Source: Thalassovita sp. (GTDB taxonomy: Bacteria > Pseudomonadota > Alphaproteobacteria > Rhodobacterales > Rhodobacteraceae). From it: 64,000 bases of DNA. Shown here in pieces: positions 24,587 to 33,697 of the stretch. Below the pieces are notes generated by a model, which worked only from the letters and a program-made list of their open reading frames with translations, did not search any database and had not been told where the DNA came from. Position numbers and translations under genes: made by a program. Position 1 is the stretch's first letter, and each line of letters opens with the position of its first letter. The stretch covers positions 2,108,001-2,172,000 of the forward strand of contig NZ_OY829290.1 in assembly GCF_963691685.1 (NCBI RefSeq), in the 5' to 3' direction.

Positions 24587-24656
24587 TCCGGGCGCCTAGC
24601 CCTAGATCGCAAAGCCGGGTGGGATGCCTGGTCACCAACACTGACGGGAAGTCACC

Positions 24657-25226
24657 ATGGCGCTGAATGACAAGCAGAAGCGCTTCGCACAGGAATACAT
24701 TGTCGATCTGAACAAAACGCAGGCGGCAATTCGCGCCGGATACAGCCCCAAAACTGCCCATGCGCAGGGATTGCGGCTGTTTAAGAATGCTGAGGTTGAG
24801 GCCGAAATTCAGAAGGCACAGGCGAAGCGGCAAGAACGGACGGAAATCACGCAAGATATGGTGCTGCAAGAACTCGCAAGCATCGGGTTTTCTGACATCC
24901 GCAAGGCCGTTACCTGGGGCAAAAACCCGATTGAAAGAGGTGATGAAAACGCCGACGCAAACGGCCTAGGCGTCTATCCGGTCGAGCTGGTTCCAAGCAA
25001 TCAGATTGACGACGCCACGGCGGCGGCGGTGTCTGAGGTCTCACTCACGCAAACGGGGGTGAAAGTCAAAATGCACGATAAGCTATCTGCGCTAGAAAAG
25101 CTTGCGCGCCACCTCGGCATGCTTAACGGCTCTGGCGGTGCCGTGAATGACGCCCCAAGTCTGAACATCAACATTACCGCAAAGGAAGCGGTAGGTGACG
25201 TGCGTGTCACACGATCTGAGGGTTAG
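24657..25226 (+). CDS. terS: Terminase small subunit
   Basis: 189 residues. The N-terminal NDKQKRFAQEYIVDLNKTQA and AIRAGYSPKTAHAQGLRLF are the typical helix-turn-helix DNA-recognition region of Terminase_2-type small subunits, which select the packaging site. A long central helix (about 55-110) would support oligomerisation. It overlaps the large-subunit gene by 32 bp. Confidence 0.9.
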   Translation: MALNDKQKRFAQEYIVDLNKTQAAIRAGYSPKTAHAQGLRLFKNAEVEAEIQKAQAKRQERTEITQDMVLQELASIGFSDIRKAVTWGKNPIERGDENADANGLGVYPVELVPSNQIDDATAAAVSEVSLTQTGVKVKMHDKLSALEKLARHLGMLNGSGGAVNDAPSLNINITAKEAVGDVRVTRSEG

Positions 25227-26454
25227 CGCACCGCAGGGGATCTTTCTCGACCAGCTGAACACCAAGTTCCGCGCCTACGTCGGGGGCTTCGGCTCGGGCA
25301 AGACCTTTGTTGGGTGTCTGGACCTTGGTCTGTTTGCGGGCAAACACCCGAAAACGGTGCAGGGGTATTTCGCGCCGACCTACAGGGACATACGTGACAC
25401 CTTTTGGCCCACGATTGATGAAGCGGCATTCATGCTTGGCTTTAACGCCAAGGTGAAAAGCGCTGACAAGGAGGTTGAGCTCTACCGCGGCTCTGTCTGG
25501 TACGGCACCATCATTTGCAGGTCGATGGACACGCCGGGCAGCATTGTGGGCTTTAAGATCGCCCGCGGCCTGGTCGATGAAATCGACATCATGGCGAAAG
25601 ACAAAGCACAAGATGCGTGGCGAAAGATCATCGCGCGAATGCGTTTGGTCGTCCCGGGTGTGGTCAACGGGATTGGGGTTACGACAACGCCCGAGGGCTT
25701 TCGTTTCGTCTATGACACCTTCGCCCGCGACCCAAAGCGTGACTACAGCATGGTGCAGGCCAGCACCTACGAAAATGAGCGGTTTTTGCCGCCGGATTAC
25801 ATTCAATCTCTCAAGGATTCTTACCCGGTTGAACTGATCGACGCCTATCTGATGGGCTTGTTCGTCAACCTCACGAGCGGGACTGTATATCGCAGCTACG
25901 ACCGGCGGCGCCATGGATCTACCGAGAGTATCCAGCCAAGGGAACCGCTGCACATCGGGCAAGACTTCAACGTGGGTAATATGGCCTCTGTGGTCTGGGT
26001 TCCCCGCGGAGATGATTGGCACGCGGTAGACGAGCTGAAAGGCCTGCAGGACACTCCGCATCTGATCGATGTCTTGGCGGAGAAATATCCCGGCCACCGG
26101 ATCACGATCTATCCCGACGCCAGCGGAGGCAGCCGCAAGACAGTGGACGCGAGTAAGTCGGACATCTCGCTGCTACGAAAAGCTGGCCACTCTATCCGGG
26201 CGCCCAAGACCAACCCGCCGGTGAAAGACCGGATCTTGGCCGTGAACACTGGCTTTGAGAAAGGTCGCCTCAAAGTCAACGCGCTGCGCTGCAAGACCTA
26301 CGCGGAAGCGCTGGAGCAGCAGGCCTACGACAAGAATGGGGAGCCGGACAAAAGCGCCGGCCTCGATCACCACCCAGACGCGGGCGGCTACTTCGTGCAT
26401 CAACAGATGCCCGTTGTGAAACCCACCTTCGAACGCACGGAGCTACGACTTTGA
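25195..26454 (+). CDS. terL: Terminase large subunit
   Basis: 419 residues; the ATP-driven packaging motor and nuclease. Walker A is GGFGSGKT (about residues 30-37) and Walker B is GLVDEID (about 125-131). The C-terminal RNase-H-like nuclease shows its acidic residues in IGQDFNVG and YPDASGG and a late LDHHPDAGGYFV. The start is a GTG inside terS; another GTG a few codons later is possible. Its stop overlaps the TTG start of the portal gene. Confidence 0.93.
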   Translation: MTCVSHDLRVSAPQGIFLDQLNTKFRAYVGGFGSGKTFVGCLDLGLFAGKHPKTVQGYFAPTYRDIRDTFWPTIDEAAFMLGFNAKVKSADKEVELYRGSVWYGTIICRSMDTPGSIVGFKIARGLVDEIDIMAKDKAQDAWRKIIARMRLVVPGVVNGIGVTTTPEGFRFVYDTFARDPKRDYSMVQASTYENERFLPPDYIQSLKDSYPVELIDAYLMGLFVNLTSGTVYRSYDRRRHGSTESIQPREPLHIGQDFNVGNMASVVWVPRGDDWHAVDELKGLQDTPHLIDVLAEKYPGHRITIYPDASGGSRKTVDASKSDISLLRKAGHSIRAPKTNPPVKDRILAVNTGFEKGRLKVNALRCKTYAEALEQQAYDKNGEPDKSAGLDHHPDAGGYFVHQQMPVVKPTFERTELRL

Positions 26455-27830
26455 CAGATACCGTCGCTGAGAAAACACCCGCAGCCGAGGCGCTGATCGA
26501 TGCCGCCCAGATTGGGCGGGCCCTCATGGGCGGAACCAAGGCCATGCGTGCCGCGGGCAGGACCTATCTGCCGCAGTTCCCGGCCGAGAGCGACGACGCC
26601 TATAAGGCCCGCCTGGACAGCTCTTTCCTGTTCAACGGCTTCCGCAAGACTGTGCGGGACATGACTGGCCGGGTGTTCACCAAGTCGGTGGAGATTGAGG
26701 GCGACACGCTGCAGGAAGAGGCGGCCAACATTGATATGCAGGGGCAAGACCTCAGCGCCTTCGCACGCAACGTCTTTGAGGCTGCCTTGGGTGGCTGCGG
26801 CCTGACCTTCATCATGGTAGACGCACCGCCGCGCCCGGAGGAACTGACCAAAGCGCAGGCAGCTGCGCAGAACATGCGGCCTTATCTGGTCCATGTGCCC
26901 GTCGAAGAGGTGCTGGGCTGGAAAACCGAGACCGTTGGCAGCCAGATCCGCCTCAAGCAGTGGCGTATGATGGAGGCCATCGAGGTTGACGATCCTCAGG
27001 ACGAGTTCAAGACCGAGACCGTCAAGCAGGTGCGCGTGCTGTCTCTGGTCGAAGGCCGCGTGAATGTGCGCCTCTACCGTCAGTCCACGGACAAGGGCGA
27101 TTGGTCTGTGGTCGAAGAGTTCGACACCGAGGCCACCGAAATCACCGTGGCGCCGTTCTATGCCAACCCCAAAGGCTTCTTGAAAGCAGAGCCGCCGCTG
27201 GAGGACCTGGCAGATAAGAACCTGGAACACTGGCTGAGCGCCAGCGATCAACGCAACATCCTGCACAGCGCGCGTGTGCCCATTCTGTTTGCCTCTGGGA
27301 TCGATGAAGACCAGAAGATCACGCTGTCCGCGGATAGCGCCGTTACTGCCCGCAATCCAGAAGCAAAACTGGAATGGGTGGAACACAGCGGTGCAGCGAT
27401 CGAGGCCGGCCGCAATGACTTGAAAGACCTTGAGTTTCAGATGCAGGTGCTTGGCTTGATGCTGCTGGTGGCCGGAACAGAGACAGCCACCGGTGCTTCA
27501 CTGGACGCAGCCAAGGAGACCGCACCTCTGGCCATGATGGCGGACAACCTCAAGGACACCCTTGAGCGCTGCTTGGGCTGGTTCTCGATGTATCAGGGGG
27601 CAGAGGCTGAGTTTACCGTGAAGGTGAACAAGGACTTCGGCGTAAGCCTTCTGACCGCACAGGAGTTCCTGGCTATGCTGTCGGCCGTCAATACAGGCCA
27701 GATGCCGCGCCGGGTGTTCATCGAGGAGATGAAGCGTCGAGGGTTCTTGGCGGAGGACACCGACACCGACGCATATATCGAAGAGCTGGAAGACGAAGTG
27801 CCGGATGAGTTGAGCAATGGCGGTGAATGA
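26451..27830 (+). CDS. Phage portal protein (DUF4055 type)
   Basis: 459 residues. The segment FNGFRKTVRDMTGRVFTKSV, the central LEHWLSASDQRNILHSARVP and WVEHSGAAIEAGRNDLKDLE match the DUF4055 portal-like family, which occupies the portal slot after terminase in siphoviruses. It forms the dodecameric DNA channel at one capsid vertex. The start is a TTG overlapping the terL stop. Its end overlaps the head morphogenesis gene. Confidence 0.85.
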   Translation: MTDTVAEKTPAAEALIDAAQIGRALMGGTKAMRAAGRTYLPQFPAESDDAYKARLDSSFLFNGFRKTVRDMTGRVFTKSVEIEGDTLQEEAANIDMQGQDLSAFARNVFEAALGGCGLTFIMVDAPPRPEELTKAQAAAQNMRPYLVHVPVEEVLGWKTETVGSQIRLKQWRMMEAIEVDDPQDEFKTETVKQVRVLSLVEGRVNVRLYRQSTDKGDWSVVEEFDTEATEITVAPFYANPKGFLKAEPPLEDLADKNLEHWLSASDQRNILHSARVPILFASGIDEDQKITLSADSAVTARNPEAKLEWVEHSGAAIEAGRNDLKDLEFQMQVLGLMLLVAGTETATGASLDAAKETAPLAMMADNLKDTLERCLGWFSMYQGAEAEFTVKVNKDFGVSLLTAQEFLAMLSAVNTGQMPRRVFIEEMKRRGFLAEDTDTDAYIEELEDEVPDELSNGGE

Positions 27831-28866
27831 CGACCTGGCCGACGCGCTGACCCGTCACCAAATCTATCTGCAGCGTTACGGCAGCGCCACGGTGCGAAAG
27901 ATCCTCGCTCTTCTCAAGCGGTCTGATGCCCAAATTTTGGAGCGGCTGCTGCGGGAAGACCTCAGTGCACTCTCTCGGACACGCCAGGAACGCCTGCTAA
28001 CCGAGATGCGCCGGAGCTTCGAAAGCGCCTATACCGACGCCACAGGGGCGTTGCAGCTGGATCTGGAGGCCTTGGCCACCTATGAAGGCGAATACCAGCT
28101 GGACCTTTTCAGGCGGGTTCTGCCGGTAAAGCTGGAAACGGTAGCACCAAGCGCTGATCAGTTGCTTGCCGCGGTGAACAGCCGGCCGTTTCAGGGCAAG
28201 CGGCTCAAAGAGGTCTATACGGAGCTTAGCGCCAGCGCGTTTCGCAAGGTGCGTGACACGATCAGAGCTGGGATTGTTGAAGGTAGAACCACGGATCAGG
28301 TCGTGCGAGACATTCGCGGCCGCCGATCCATGGGGTTTCGCGATGGGATCATGGAGAGCAACCGCCGTGCGACAGAAACGGTGGTGCGTACGGCAATTAA
28401 CCACACCGCCAACACGGCGCGGGAATACACCTATGAGCGCAATGGGAACCTGATCAAGGGCGTGCGTTGGAACAGCACGCTGGACGGCCGCACGTCGGCT
28501 GTCTGCCGCGCGCGGGACGGAAAGGTCTATGAGCCAGGCAAAGGGCCGCGGCCGCCGGCACACTTTAACTGCCGCTCTTCCACAAGTCCGGTCACCAAGT
28601 CATGGCGAGAGCTTGGCTTTGACATCGATGAACTGCCACCAGCAACCCGGGCCAGCATGAATGGCCAGGTGCCGGCGGATCAGGACTATGACACCTGGCT
28701 GAGGAAACAGCCTAAGGCGTTTCAAGAGGAAGTGTTGGGGCCCACACGGGCGAAACTCTTCCGAAAGGGGCTTAAGATGGAGCGTTTCGTTGACAGAAAA
28801 GGATCAACGCTTACGTTAAACGAGCTGAAACGCCTGGAGCGCGACCTTTGGGAGAAAGCCACCTAA
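27817..28866 (+). CDS. Head morphogenesis protein (SPP1 gp7 / Mu gpF family)
   Basis: 349 residues. The C-terminal half carries the minor-head-protein signature: RTAINHTANTAREYTYERNG, WNSTLDGRTSAVCRARDGKVY and PAHFNCRSSTSPV. Members are packaged in small numbers in the capsid and interact with the portal. Position directly after the portal gene fits. The N-terminal half is mostly helical. Confidence 0.88.
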   Translation: MAVNDDLADALTRHQIYLQRYGSATVRKILALLKRSDAQILERLLREDLSALSRTRQERLLTEMRRSFESAYTDATGALQLDLEALATYEGEYQLDLFRRVLPVKLETVAPSADQLLAAVNSRPFQGKRLKEVYTELSASAFRKVRDTIRAGIVEGRTTDQVVRDIRGRRSMGFRDGIMESNRRATETVVRTAINHTANTAREYTYERNGNLIKGVRWNSTLDGRTSAVCRARDGKVYEPGKGPRPPAHFNCRSSTSPVTKSWRELGFDIDELPPATRASMNGQVPADQDYDTWLRKQPKAFQEEVLGPTRAKLFRKGLKMERFVDRKGSTLTLNELKRLERDLWEKAT

Positions 28867-29051
28867 AACTGGTGACCAACAAGAAGCATAAGCCCAAACG
28901 GGAATATGCGGGCAAACCCATTGAATGCCCCACCTGCAAGAGCAGGAACCTCATAGAGACATTTTCGCCCCGTTTGAAGAATGGGCGGATTGTGAAGGGC
29001 AAGGCCACCGGCTTTGCCTGCGTTTATTGCCAGAAGCAAGTCTGGCCTTAA
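28848..29051 (+). CDS. Small zinc-ribbon phage protein
   Basis: 67 residues with two CxxC knuckles, CPTCKSRN and CVYCQKQVWP, that should bind one zinc ion. The TTG at 28848, with GGAG in front, overlaps the end of the head morphogenesis gene; a GTG at 28872 is the alternative. Small Zn-ribbon proteins are common between head genes of siphoviruses; role unknown. Confidence 0.65.
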   Translation: MGESHLKLVTNKKHKPKREYAGKPIECPTCKSRNLIETFSPRLKNGRIVKGKATGFACVYCQKQVWP

Positions 29052-29096
29052 CGGCGGGCGGGAAGCCCGCGCCAACCTAGCGGGAAGCTGAAAACC

Positions 29097-29807
29097 ATGA
29101 AAATTGAAATCGCTGACCTCTCGGGCCTGCCCGAGGGGCTGAAAACCGTTGTCGAAAAAGTTGGCGACACGACATCACTGGATCTGTCCAAGCTGATGAT
29201 TGCAGAGGATCTGACCGGCCTGAAATCGGCGCTGCAGAAAGAGCGCGGCAATGCCGCTGCCTATTCCAAGCTGGGCACCCCTGACGAGATCAGCAGCAAG
29301 ATTGCGGAACTGGAAGCGCAGGCGGCCAAGGGCGGCAAGTCAGGGGAAGAGGCGCAGGCAAAGCTGGACGCGCTGACCAAGGACTATGACGCCAAGCTGG
29401 CTGACCGTGACTCGCGGATCGACAAGATGATGAAGGCCAACGCCTCAGCATCTCTGAAGGCTGAGCTGGCCAAGGCCGGTTTCATCCCAGAAGCCATTGA
29501 CGACATCGCAGCCACCGCGCTGGGGCGTCTGGAATTTGCCGACGACGGCACCCCCAAGGTGCTGACAGCTGACGGCAAGCCGATGATTGGCAGTGGGCCG
29601 GATCACGGCGCCACGCTGACCGATCTGGCGCAAGAACTCGCCAAAGCGAAGCCCTACGCGGTTCGTGATGGCGGCAAAGGGGGCGGCGGGAAGCAGCCCG
29701 GCAACGGCGGGACGCCGGACAAGAAACGCTCTGAGTTCTCCGCGGCCGAGAAGTCCGCATACATCGCAGAGCACGGCCAAGCGGCCTACCTGAAACTCCC
29801 TAAATAG
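29097..29807 (+). CDS. Capsid scaffolding protein
   Basis: 236 residues with a long charged coiled coil (about 45-125), an Ala/Lys-rich middle, then a Gly-rich linker (GGKGGGGKQPGNGG) and a basic C-terminal end. This composition, and the place directly before the major capsid gene, match GP20-like scaffolds that direct capsid assembly and then leave. Confidence 0.75.
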   Translation: MKIEIADLSGLPEGLKTVVEKVGDTTSLDLSKLMIAEDLTGLKSALQKERGNAAAYSKLGTPDEISSKIAELEAQAAKGGKSGEEAQAKLDALTKDYDAKLADRDSRIDKMMKANASASLKAELAKAGFIPEAIDDIAATALGRLEFADDGTPKVLTADGKPMIGSGPDHGATLTDLAQELAKAKPYAVRDGGKGGGGKQPGNGGTPDKKRSEFSAAEKSAYIAEHGQAAYLKLPK

Positions 29808-29817
29808 GATCTGACCC

Positions 29818-30756
29818 ATGAACACCACCGTCAATTCGGATATGGTGATTTACAATCGCCTCGCCCAAACCTCCTACCTGGAGCGCATGCAGGACAATCT
29901 GCAGCTCTTCAACGGCGCCTCCGCCAACGCTCTGGTGCTGCGCACCGAGGCCATTGAGGGCGACTTTGACAAGTCTGCCTTCTACACCGTGCCGGGCGGC
30001 ATGGCCCACCGTAATGTGAACTCGACCGCCGGAGTCACCTCCCAGAAACTGGGCTCGGACGAAGACATTTCGGTGAAGACACCCTGGAAATACGGCCCCT
30101 ACGCCAGCACCGAAGAGGCGTTCAAGCGCCGTGCGCGCTCGCCGGAAGAGTTCTATGCGCTGATTGGCCAGCATCAGGCCGATGCATTCATGGATTACGC
30201 AATTCAGGTAGCCTTTGCGTCGCTGGATGCAGCGATCGGCACCGTGGCAGCACTGAACGTCTCCGACACCATCGCCGCTTCGGGCAAGAAAACCCTGACC
30301 AAAGGGCTGCGCACCTTCGGCGATGCCTCAAACCGCATCGGGATCTGGGGCATGTCCTCTGGCGTCTACTTCGACTACGTGGACGAAGCGATCGACAACA
30401 AGGTCTATGAAGAGGCCGGTGTTGTGATCTACGGCGGCACCCCTGGCACGATGGGCAAGCCGGTGCTGGTCTCGGACAAGATCGCGGCCAACAAGGTCTA
30501 CGGCCTGCAGCCCGGCGCTGTAGAAGTGGTCGAGAGCCAGGCGCCGGAGTCGCGCGCATACCCGATCAACGATCAGGAAAACTTGGCCAACGGCTACCGG
30601 GCGGAAGGGGCGTTCAACGTCGATCTGCTGGGCTACAAGTTCACCGGCACCGAAAACCCCGATCTGACTGCACTGGGTGCGGGCGGTAACTGGTCCAAGG
30701 TCGCGCAGAGCAACAAGGCCACCGCCGGCTTCGTGATCGATCTGTCTGGCTCCTAA
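29818..30756 (+). CDS. Major capsid protein
   Basis: 312 residues, the expected length for an HK97-fold shell protein. It starts MNTTVNSDMVIYNRLAQTSYLERMQ and contains WKYGPYASTEEAFKRRARSPEEF and VIYGGTPGTMGKPVLVSDK, arranged as in major capsid proteins of roseobacter and rhizobial siphophages. A small gap with a ribosome site separates it from the scaffold gene. Assigned by order and overall pattern. Confidence 0.8.
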   Translation: MNTTVNSDMVIYNRLAQTSYLERMQDNLQLFNGASANALVLRTEAIEGDFDKSAFYTVPGGMAHRNVNSTAGVTSQKLGSDEDISVKTPWKYGPYASTEEAFKRRARSPEEFYALIGQHQADAFMDYAIQVAFASLDAAIGTVAALNVSDTIAASGKKTLTKGLRTFGDASNRIGIWGMSSGVYFDYVDEAIDNKVYEEAGVVIYGGTPGTMGKPVLVSDKIAANKVYGLQPGAVEVVESQAPESRAYPINDQENLANGYRAEGAFNVDLLGYKFTGTENPDLTALGAGGNWSKVAQSNKATAGFVIDLSGS

Positions 30757-30835
30757 AGCGTCAGCACATCCCCTGAACCGATAGAGAACTGATCGGGCGT
30801 TACGGCGCCCGGTTTCTCATTCTGGAGAACGAACC

Positions 30836-31153
30836 ATGAAATATGCCTATACCGAAAAGCCCGTTGAAGGCTTTGCGCACCGCAACCCGAAATTCTGGGC
30901 CCAGGTGGTGGCGCCCGAAGACGCAACCGAAGTTGTGGTGGATGCCGGCAACGCCGAGATCATCAAGCACTTCGAAGAGGCCGACGTGAAGGTGACCGTG
31001 CAAGGCGGTGTGCCCAAATCTGCCGCCGATGTTGCGAAGCTGAAAAAGGGCGAGCTGGAAGCGCTGCTGAAAGAGAACGGCGTAGAAGCCCCCACCGGCA
31101 AGGTCGAAGAGCTGCGCGAGCAGCTGACCGCAATCTTGTTCCCGGGCTCCTAA
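30836..31153 (+). CDS. Hypothetical head protein with a SAP-like C-terminus
   Basis: 105 residues. The N-terminal half is acidic and beta-rich (VVAPEDATEVVVDAGNAEII), and the C-terminal helix-turn-helix-like KLKKGELEALLKENGVEAP resembles a SAP/HeH motif. Such small proteins follow the capsid gene in many siphoviruses and may decorate or fibre the head. Function not demonstrated. Confidence 0.6.
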   Translation: MKYAYTEKPVEGFAHRNPKFWAQVVAPEDATEVVVDAGNAEIIKHFEEADVKVTVQGGVPKSAADVAKLKKGELEALLKENGVEAPTGKVEELREQLTAILFPGS

Positions 31154-31154
31154 G

Positions 31155-31625
31155 ATGCCTCTGACCGTCGAAACAGGCGCGGTGGTGGCGGAGGCCGACA
31201 GCTACGTGACGCTGGACGCCTACCGGTCCTATGGAGCCGCGCGGGGCTGGACGATTGGCAGCGACGAGGCCGCGGACGAAGCCAACCTTCGCCGCGCCTT
31301 CGACGGGATCAATCGCCTTTGGACCTATCTGGGGGAAGAGCTGTCTTCTGATCAGGAGGGAGCGTTCCCGCGTGATGCCTGGAGCGGCATTCCTCGCAAG
31401 GTTCAGCATGCCCAGTGTGAGCTGGCGCACCTGATCCAAGAGGGGCTGGACCCATTCGCTACGATCGGCGCCAATACCACCAAGGAAACCGTGAAGGTTG
31501 GGCCGATCAGCATTGGTGGTGGGGAAAGCCTGCCTGTGGGTCGGCCCCGCCTTGTGGCCGTGGAGGGCCTGCTGGCGTCCTTCCTCGCCGCTGGCACCTG
31601 CCAAATGAAGGTGCAGCGCGGATGA
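31155..31625 (+). CDS. Head-tail connector / DnaT-like phage protein
   Basis: 156 residues. SYVTLDAYRSYGAARGW and LRRAFDGINRLWTYLGEE match the N-terminal part of the small structural proteins annotated as DnaT-like, which act as head-tail adaptors after the capsid gene. The C-terminal GPISIGGGESLPVGRPRLVAVEGLL is typical. Its end overlaps the next gene by ATGA. Confidence 0.7.
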   Translation: MPLTVETGAVVAEADSYVTLDAYRSYGAARGWTIGSDEAADEANLRRAFDGINRLWTYLGEELSSDQEGAFPRDAWSGIPRKVQHAQCELAHLIQEGLDPFATIGANTTKETVKVGPISIGGGESLPVGRPRLVAVEGLLASFLAAGTCQMKVQRG

Positions 31626-32008
31626 CCACGATCCGCCAACATGTGACCCGGGCCTTTGACCGGATCGCAGAAGCGCAGCCCGACGCGATCCAGACAGGGG
31701 CAATTCAGCAGCCCGCGCCGGTATCCGGTGGCGGGCCGTCTGACCCCACCGGGGGCACCGTAGGGCCGTCGCCTGATCCTATCCCTGTGCGGATGACGGT
31801 TTTCGAGATGGGGGCTGATCGCATCAATGGAACCAGCATCTTAGCCGGTGACCTTCAGGTGATTGTTGAGGCTGGGCCGGTTGAGTTTTCGGCGCGTGAT
31901 CTGGTGATCTGCGATCGTGGCACGCTCACCATCGCCAAACTCGGCCGGATGGCATCGGGTGGTGAAACGGCGCTCTATGACATGATCTGCCGCGGCGGGC
32001 GCAGTTGA
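31622..32008 (+). CDS. Neck/head-tail joining protein
   Basis: 128 residues with a Gly/Pro-rich linker (GGGPSDPTGGTVGPSPDPIP) after a short N-terminal helix, then a beta-rich domain (VRMTVFEMGADRING...YDMICRGGRS). No firm family is seen; position between the adaptor and the gp10-like gene gives the assignment. Both ends overlap neighbours. Confidence 0.55.
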   Translation: MTTIRQHVTRAFDRIAEAQPDAIQTGAIQQPAPVSGGGPSDPTGGTVGPSPDPIPVRMTVFEMGADRINGTSILAGDLQVIVEAGPVEFSARDLVICDRGTLTIAKLGRMASGGETALYDMICRGGRS

Positions 32009-32409
32009 TGGGCTTTGCCGAGGACATCAACAGATGGGCACAACGCACTGAGGAAAAACTGGATTTGGCTGCCCAGAAGATCGCGCTGGATCTATTCGAG
32101 CGTGTGATTATGGCGACCCCGGTAGACAGCGGGCGGGCCCGGGCCAATTGGCAGGTGACAATCGGCACAGTTCCAAACGGCACGTTGGACCTGACCGACA
32201 AAACAGGACAGGCCACAATCAGCAGAGCCACCGCGACTGCGGCCGGTCTAAAGGCTGGGGATGTGATCTATATGGTCAACAATTTACCCTACATTCAGCG
32301 GCTTGAGGATGGTTATTCAGGCCAGGCACCGGCCGGGATGGTCGGCCTTGCCGTGCAGGACTGCCAAGAAATTGCCCGTCAGGTGGGCTTTGAGCTGGTG
32401 GTGATATGA
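32005..32409 (+). CDS. HK97 gp10-like tail completion/neck protein
   Basis: 134 residues. The motif ATPVDSGRARANWQVTIG and later NNLPYIQRLEDGYSGQAPAGM are typical of gp10-type tail-completion proteins (TPVDTGRLR...YA..VEFG). It closes the tail-head joint. It overlaps both neighbours by ATGA. Confidence 0.8.
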   Translation: MMGFAEDINRWAQRTEEKLDLAAQKIALDLFERVIMATPVDSGRARANWQVTIGTVPNGTLDLTDKTGQATISRATATAAGLKAGDVIYMVNNLPYIQRLEDGYSGQAPAGMVGLAVQDCQEIARQVGFELVVI

Positions 32410-32801
32410 GCATTGAAGGCGATATTCACGCGGCGCTGATGGCGCATGCAGAAACGATCACCGGCTATACGATGGTCTGGCCACGCATCGCGACCGAACA
32501 GCCCGCAGGTGAGCACATTCGCATTTCGCACGTTCCGAATGAGCCGACCACTTTAGACCTCTCCGGCAAGGGGCTGGATCTAAAGGGCTTTCTGTACCTG
32601 ACATTGGTCTCGGATCTTCTCGGCCACGAGGCAGAGTCGATGGCCAAGGCCGGTTTGATTGGCGCGCATTTCCAGATTGGCCAGCGCCTGACCTCCGGCG
32701 AAGCCGCCCTAACGATCACAGGCAGAGCAATCCGCCCCGGCCGTCAGGAGAATGGCCGTTGGGAAACTCCGGTTCGGATCAGTTACCGAGCCATCACTTA
32801 A
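32406..32801 (+). CDS. Tail terminator-like protein
   Basis: 131 residues. Order and size fit the tail terminator (U-like), and the segment WPRIATEQPAGEHIRISHVP and the beta-rich C-terminus agree with DUF4128-type proteins in this slot. It would stop tail-tube polymerisation at the neck. Confidence 0.65.
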   Translation: MSIEGDIHAALMAHAETITGYTMVWPRIATEQPAGEHIRISHVPNEPTTLDLSGKGLDLKGFLYLTLVSDLLGHEAESMAKAGLIGAHFQIGQRLTSGEAALTITGRAIRPGRQENGRWETPVRISYRAIT

Positions 32802-32837
32802 CGCGGCCGGGCCGCACCATGAAAAGGAAACGAACCT

Positions 32838-33293
32838 ATGGCTGATGGTGATACTTTCACCGAACTGGGCACCAAGCTCAAAATCGCAACCGGCCGCCCG
32901 GCCAATCACGATCAGGCCGGTTACGGGGCGCTGAGTTTCAAGGGGGTTGGGGGCGTGATTAGTTTGCCTGACCGCGGCGATACCTCTGCCGACACATCTG
33001 AGCCCACCCTGGCGGATGGCCGGGTTGAGCATTTCGGCGGCGCCAAGGATGGCGGCGTGCTGGACATCCCGATCAAACATATCGAAGGCGATCCAGGGCA
33101 GGCCGCACTGATCGCGGCGGCAGGCTCCAATGGCACCTACGCCTTCCAAGAAGTCGATCCAGATGGTGAAGCGCACTTCTATTTTGGTCGCGTCTTGGAC
33201 GTTAAGCGGCGCCCTGCAACAGCCTCCAGCTTCAAGGGTTATGTGGCCCGTATCGCAGTCAACTCTGGCCGCCTCACCGGCACCGAGGTCTAA
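32838..33293 (+). CDS. Major tail tube protein
   Basis: 151 residues; beta-rich with LSFKGVGGVISLPDRGDTS and VLDIPIKHIEGDPGQAALIAA, ending in a variable-looking VARIAVNSGRLTGTEV. Size and position before the tail assembly chaperone and tape measure identify it as the tail tube subunit. Confidence 0.78.
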   Translation: MADGDTFTELGTKLKIATGRPANHDQAGYGALSFKGVGGVISLPDRGDTSADTSEPTLADGRVEHFGGAKDGGVLDIPIKHIEGDPGQAALIAAAGSNGTYAFQEVDPDGEAHFYFGRVLDVKRRPATASSFKGYVARIAVNSGRLTGTEV

Positions 33294-33295
33294 GG

Positions 33296-33697
33296 ATGGA
33301 TCTTGCGAAACTGAGCCCGCGCCAGGCCGCTGAGCCCGGGGCGGAGCTCCACCTGAAAGACCCAGCCACAGGCGATCCTCTGTATTCTGGGAAAACCCCC
33401 GTCACCATTACCGTTCGTGGTGGTGACAGCGAAGTGGTTGCTGAAAAGCGCAAAGAGATTGAGCGCCGCCGCGCCAAGGGGGAAGAGATCGATGAGGCAG
33501 AGGCTGGGGCAGAGCTCCTGGCGGCCATTACGATCCGTTGGAATGGCATCGGGCTGCGTAGCACCAAAGCGCTGCCGTGCACGCCTGAGAACGCCAAAAA
33601 GCTATACCTGGACCCGGATGCAGAATGGATCTGCGGGCAGGTGGGCCCTTTCTCCAGAAACCGCCGGAACTTCGTGAAGAACCGACCGAGCGGTTAA
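33296..33697 (+). CDS. Tail assembly chaperone (gpG-like)
   Basis: 133 residues, the unshifted product. It coats or recruits the tape measure protein during tail assembly. The C-terminal end overlaps the next frame, and a slippery G-GGC-CCT heptamer lies in frame at 33643-33649. A -1 slip there would fuse residues 1-118 to the following ORF. Confidence 0.75.
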   Translation: MDLAKLSPRQAAEPGAELHLKDPATGDPLYSGKTPVTITVRGGDSEVVAEKRKEIERRRAKGEEIDEAEAGAELLAAITIRWNGIGLRSTKALPCTPENAKKLYLDPDAEWICGQVGPFSRNRRNFVKNRPSG

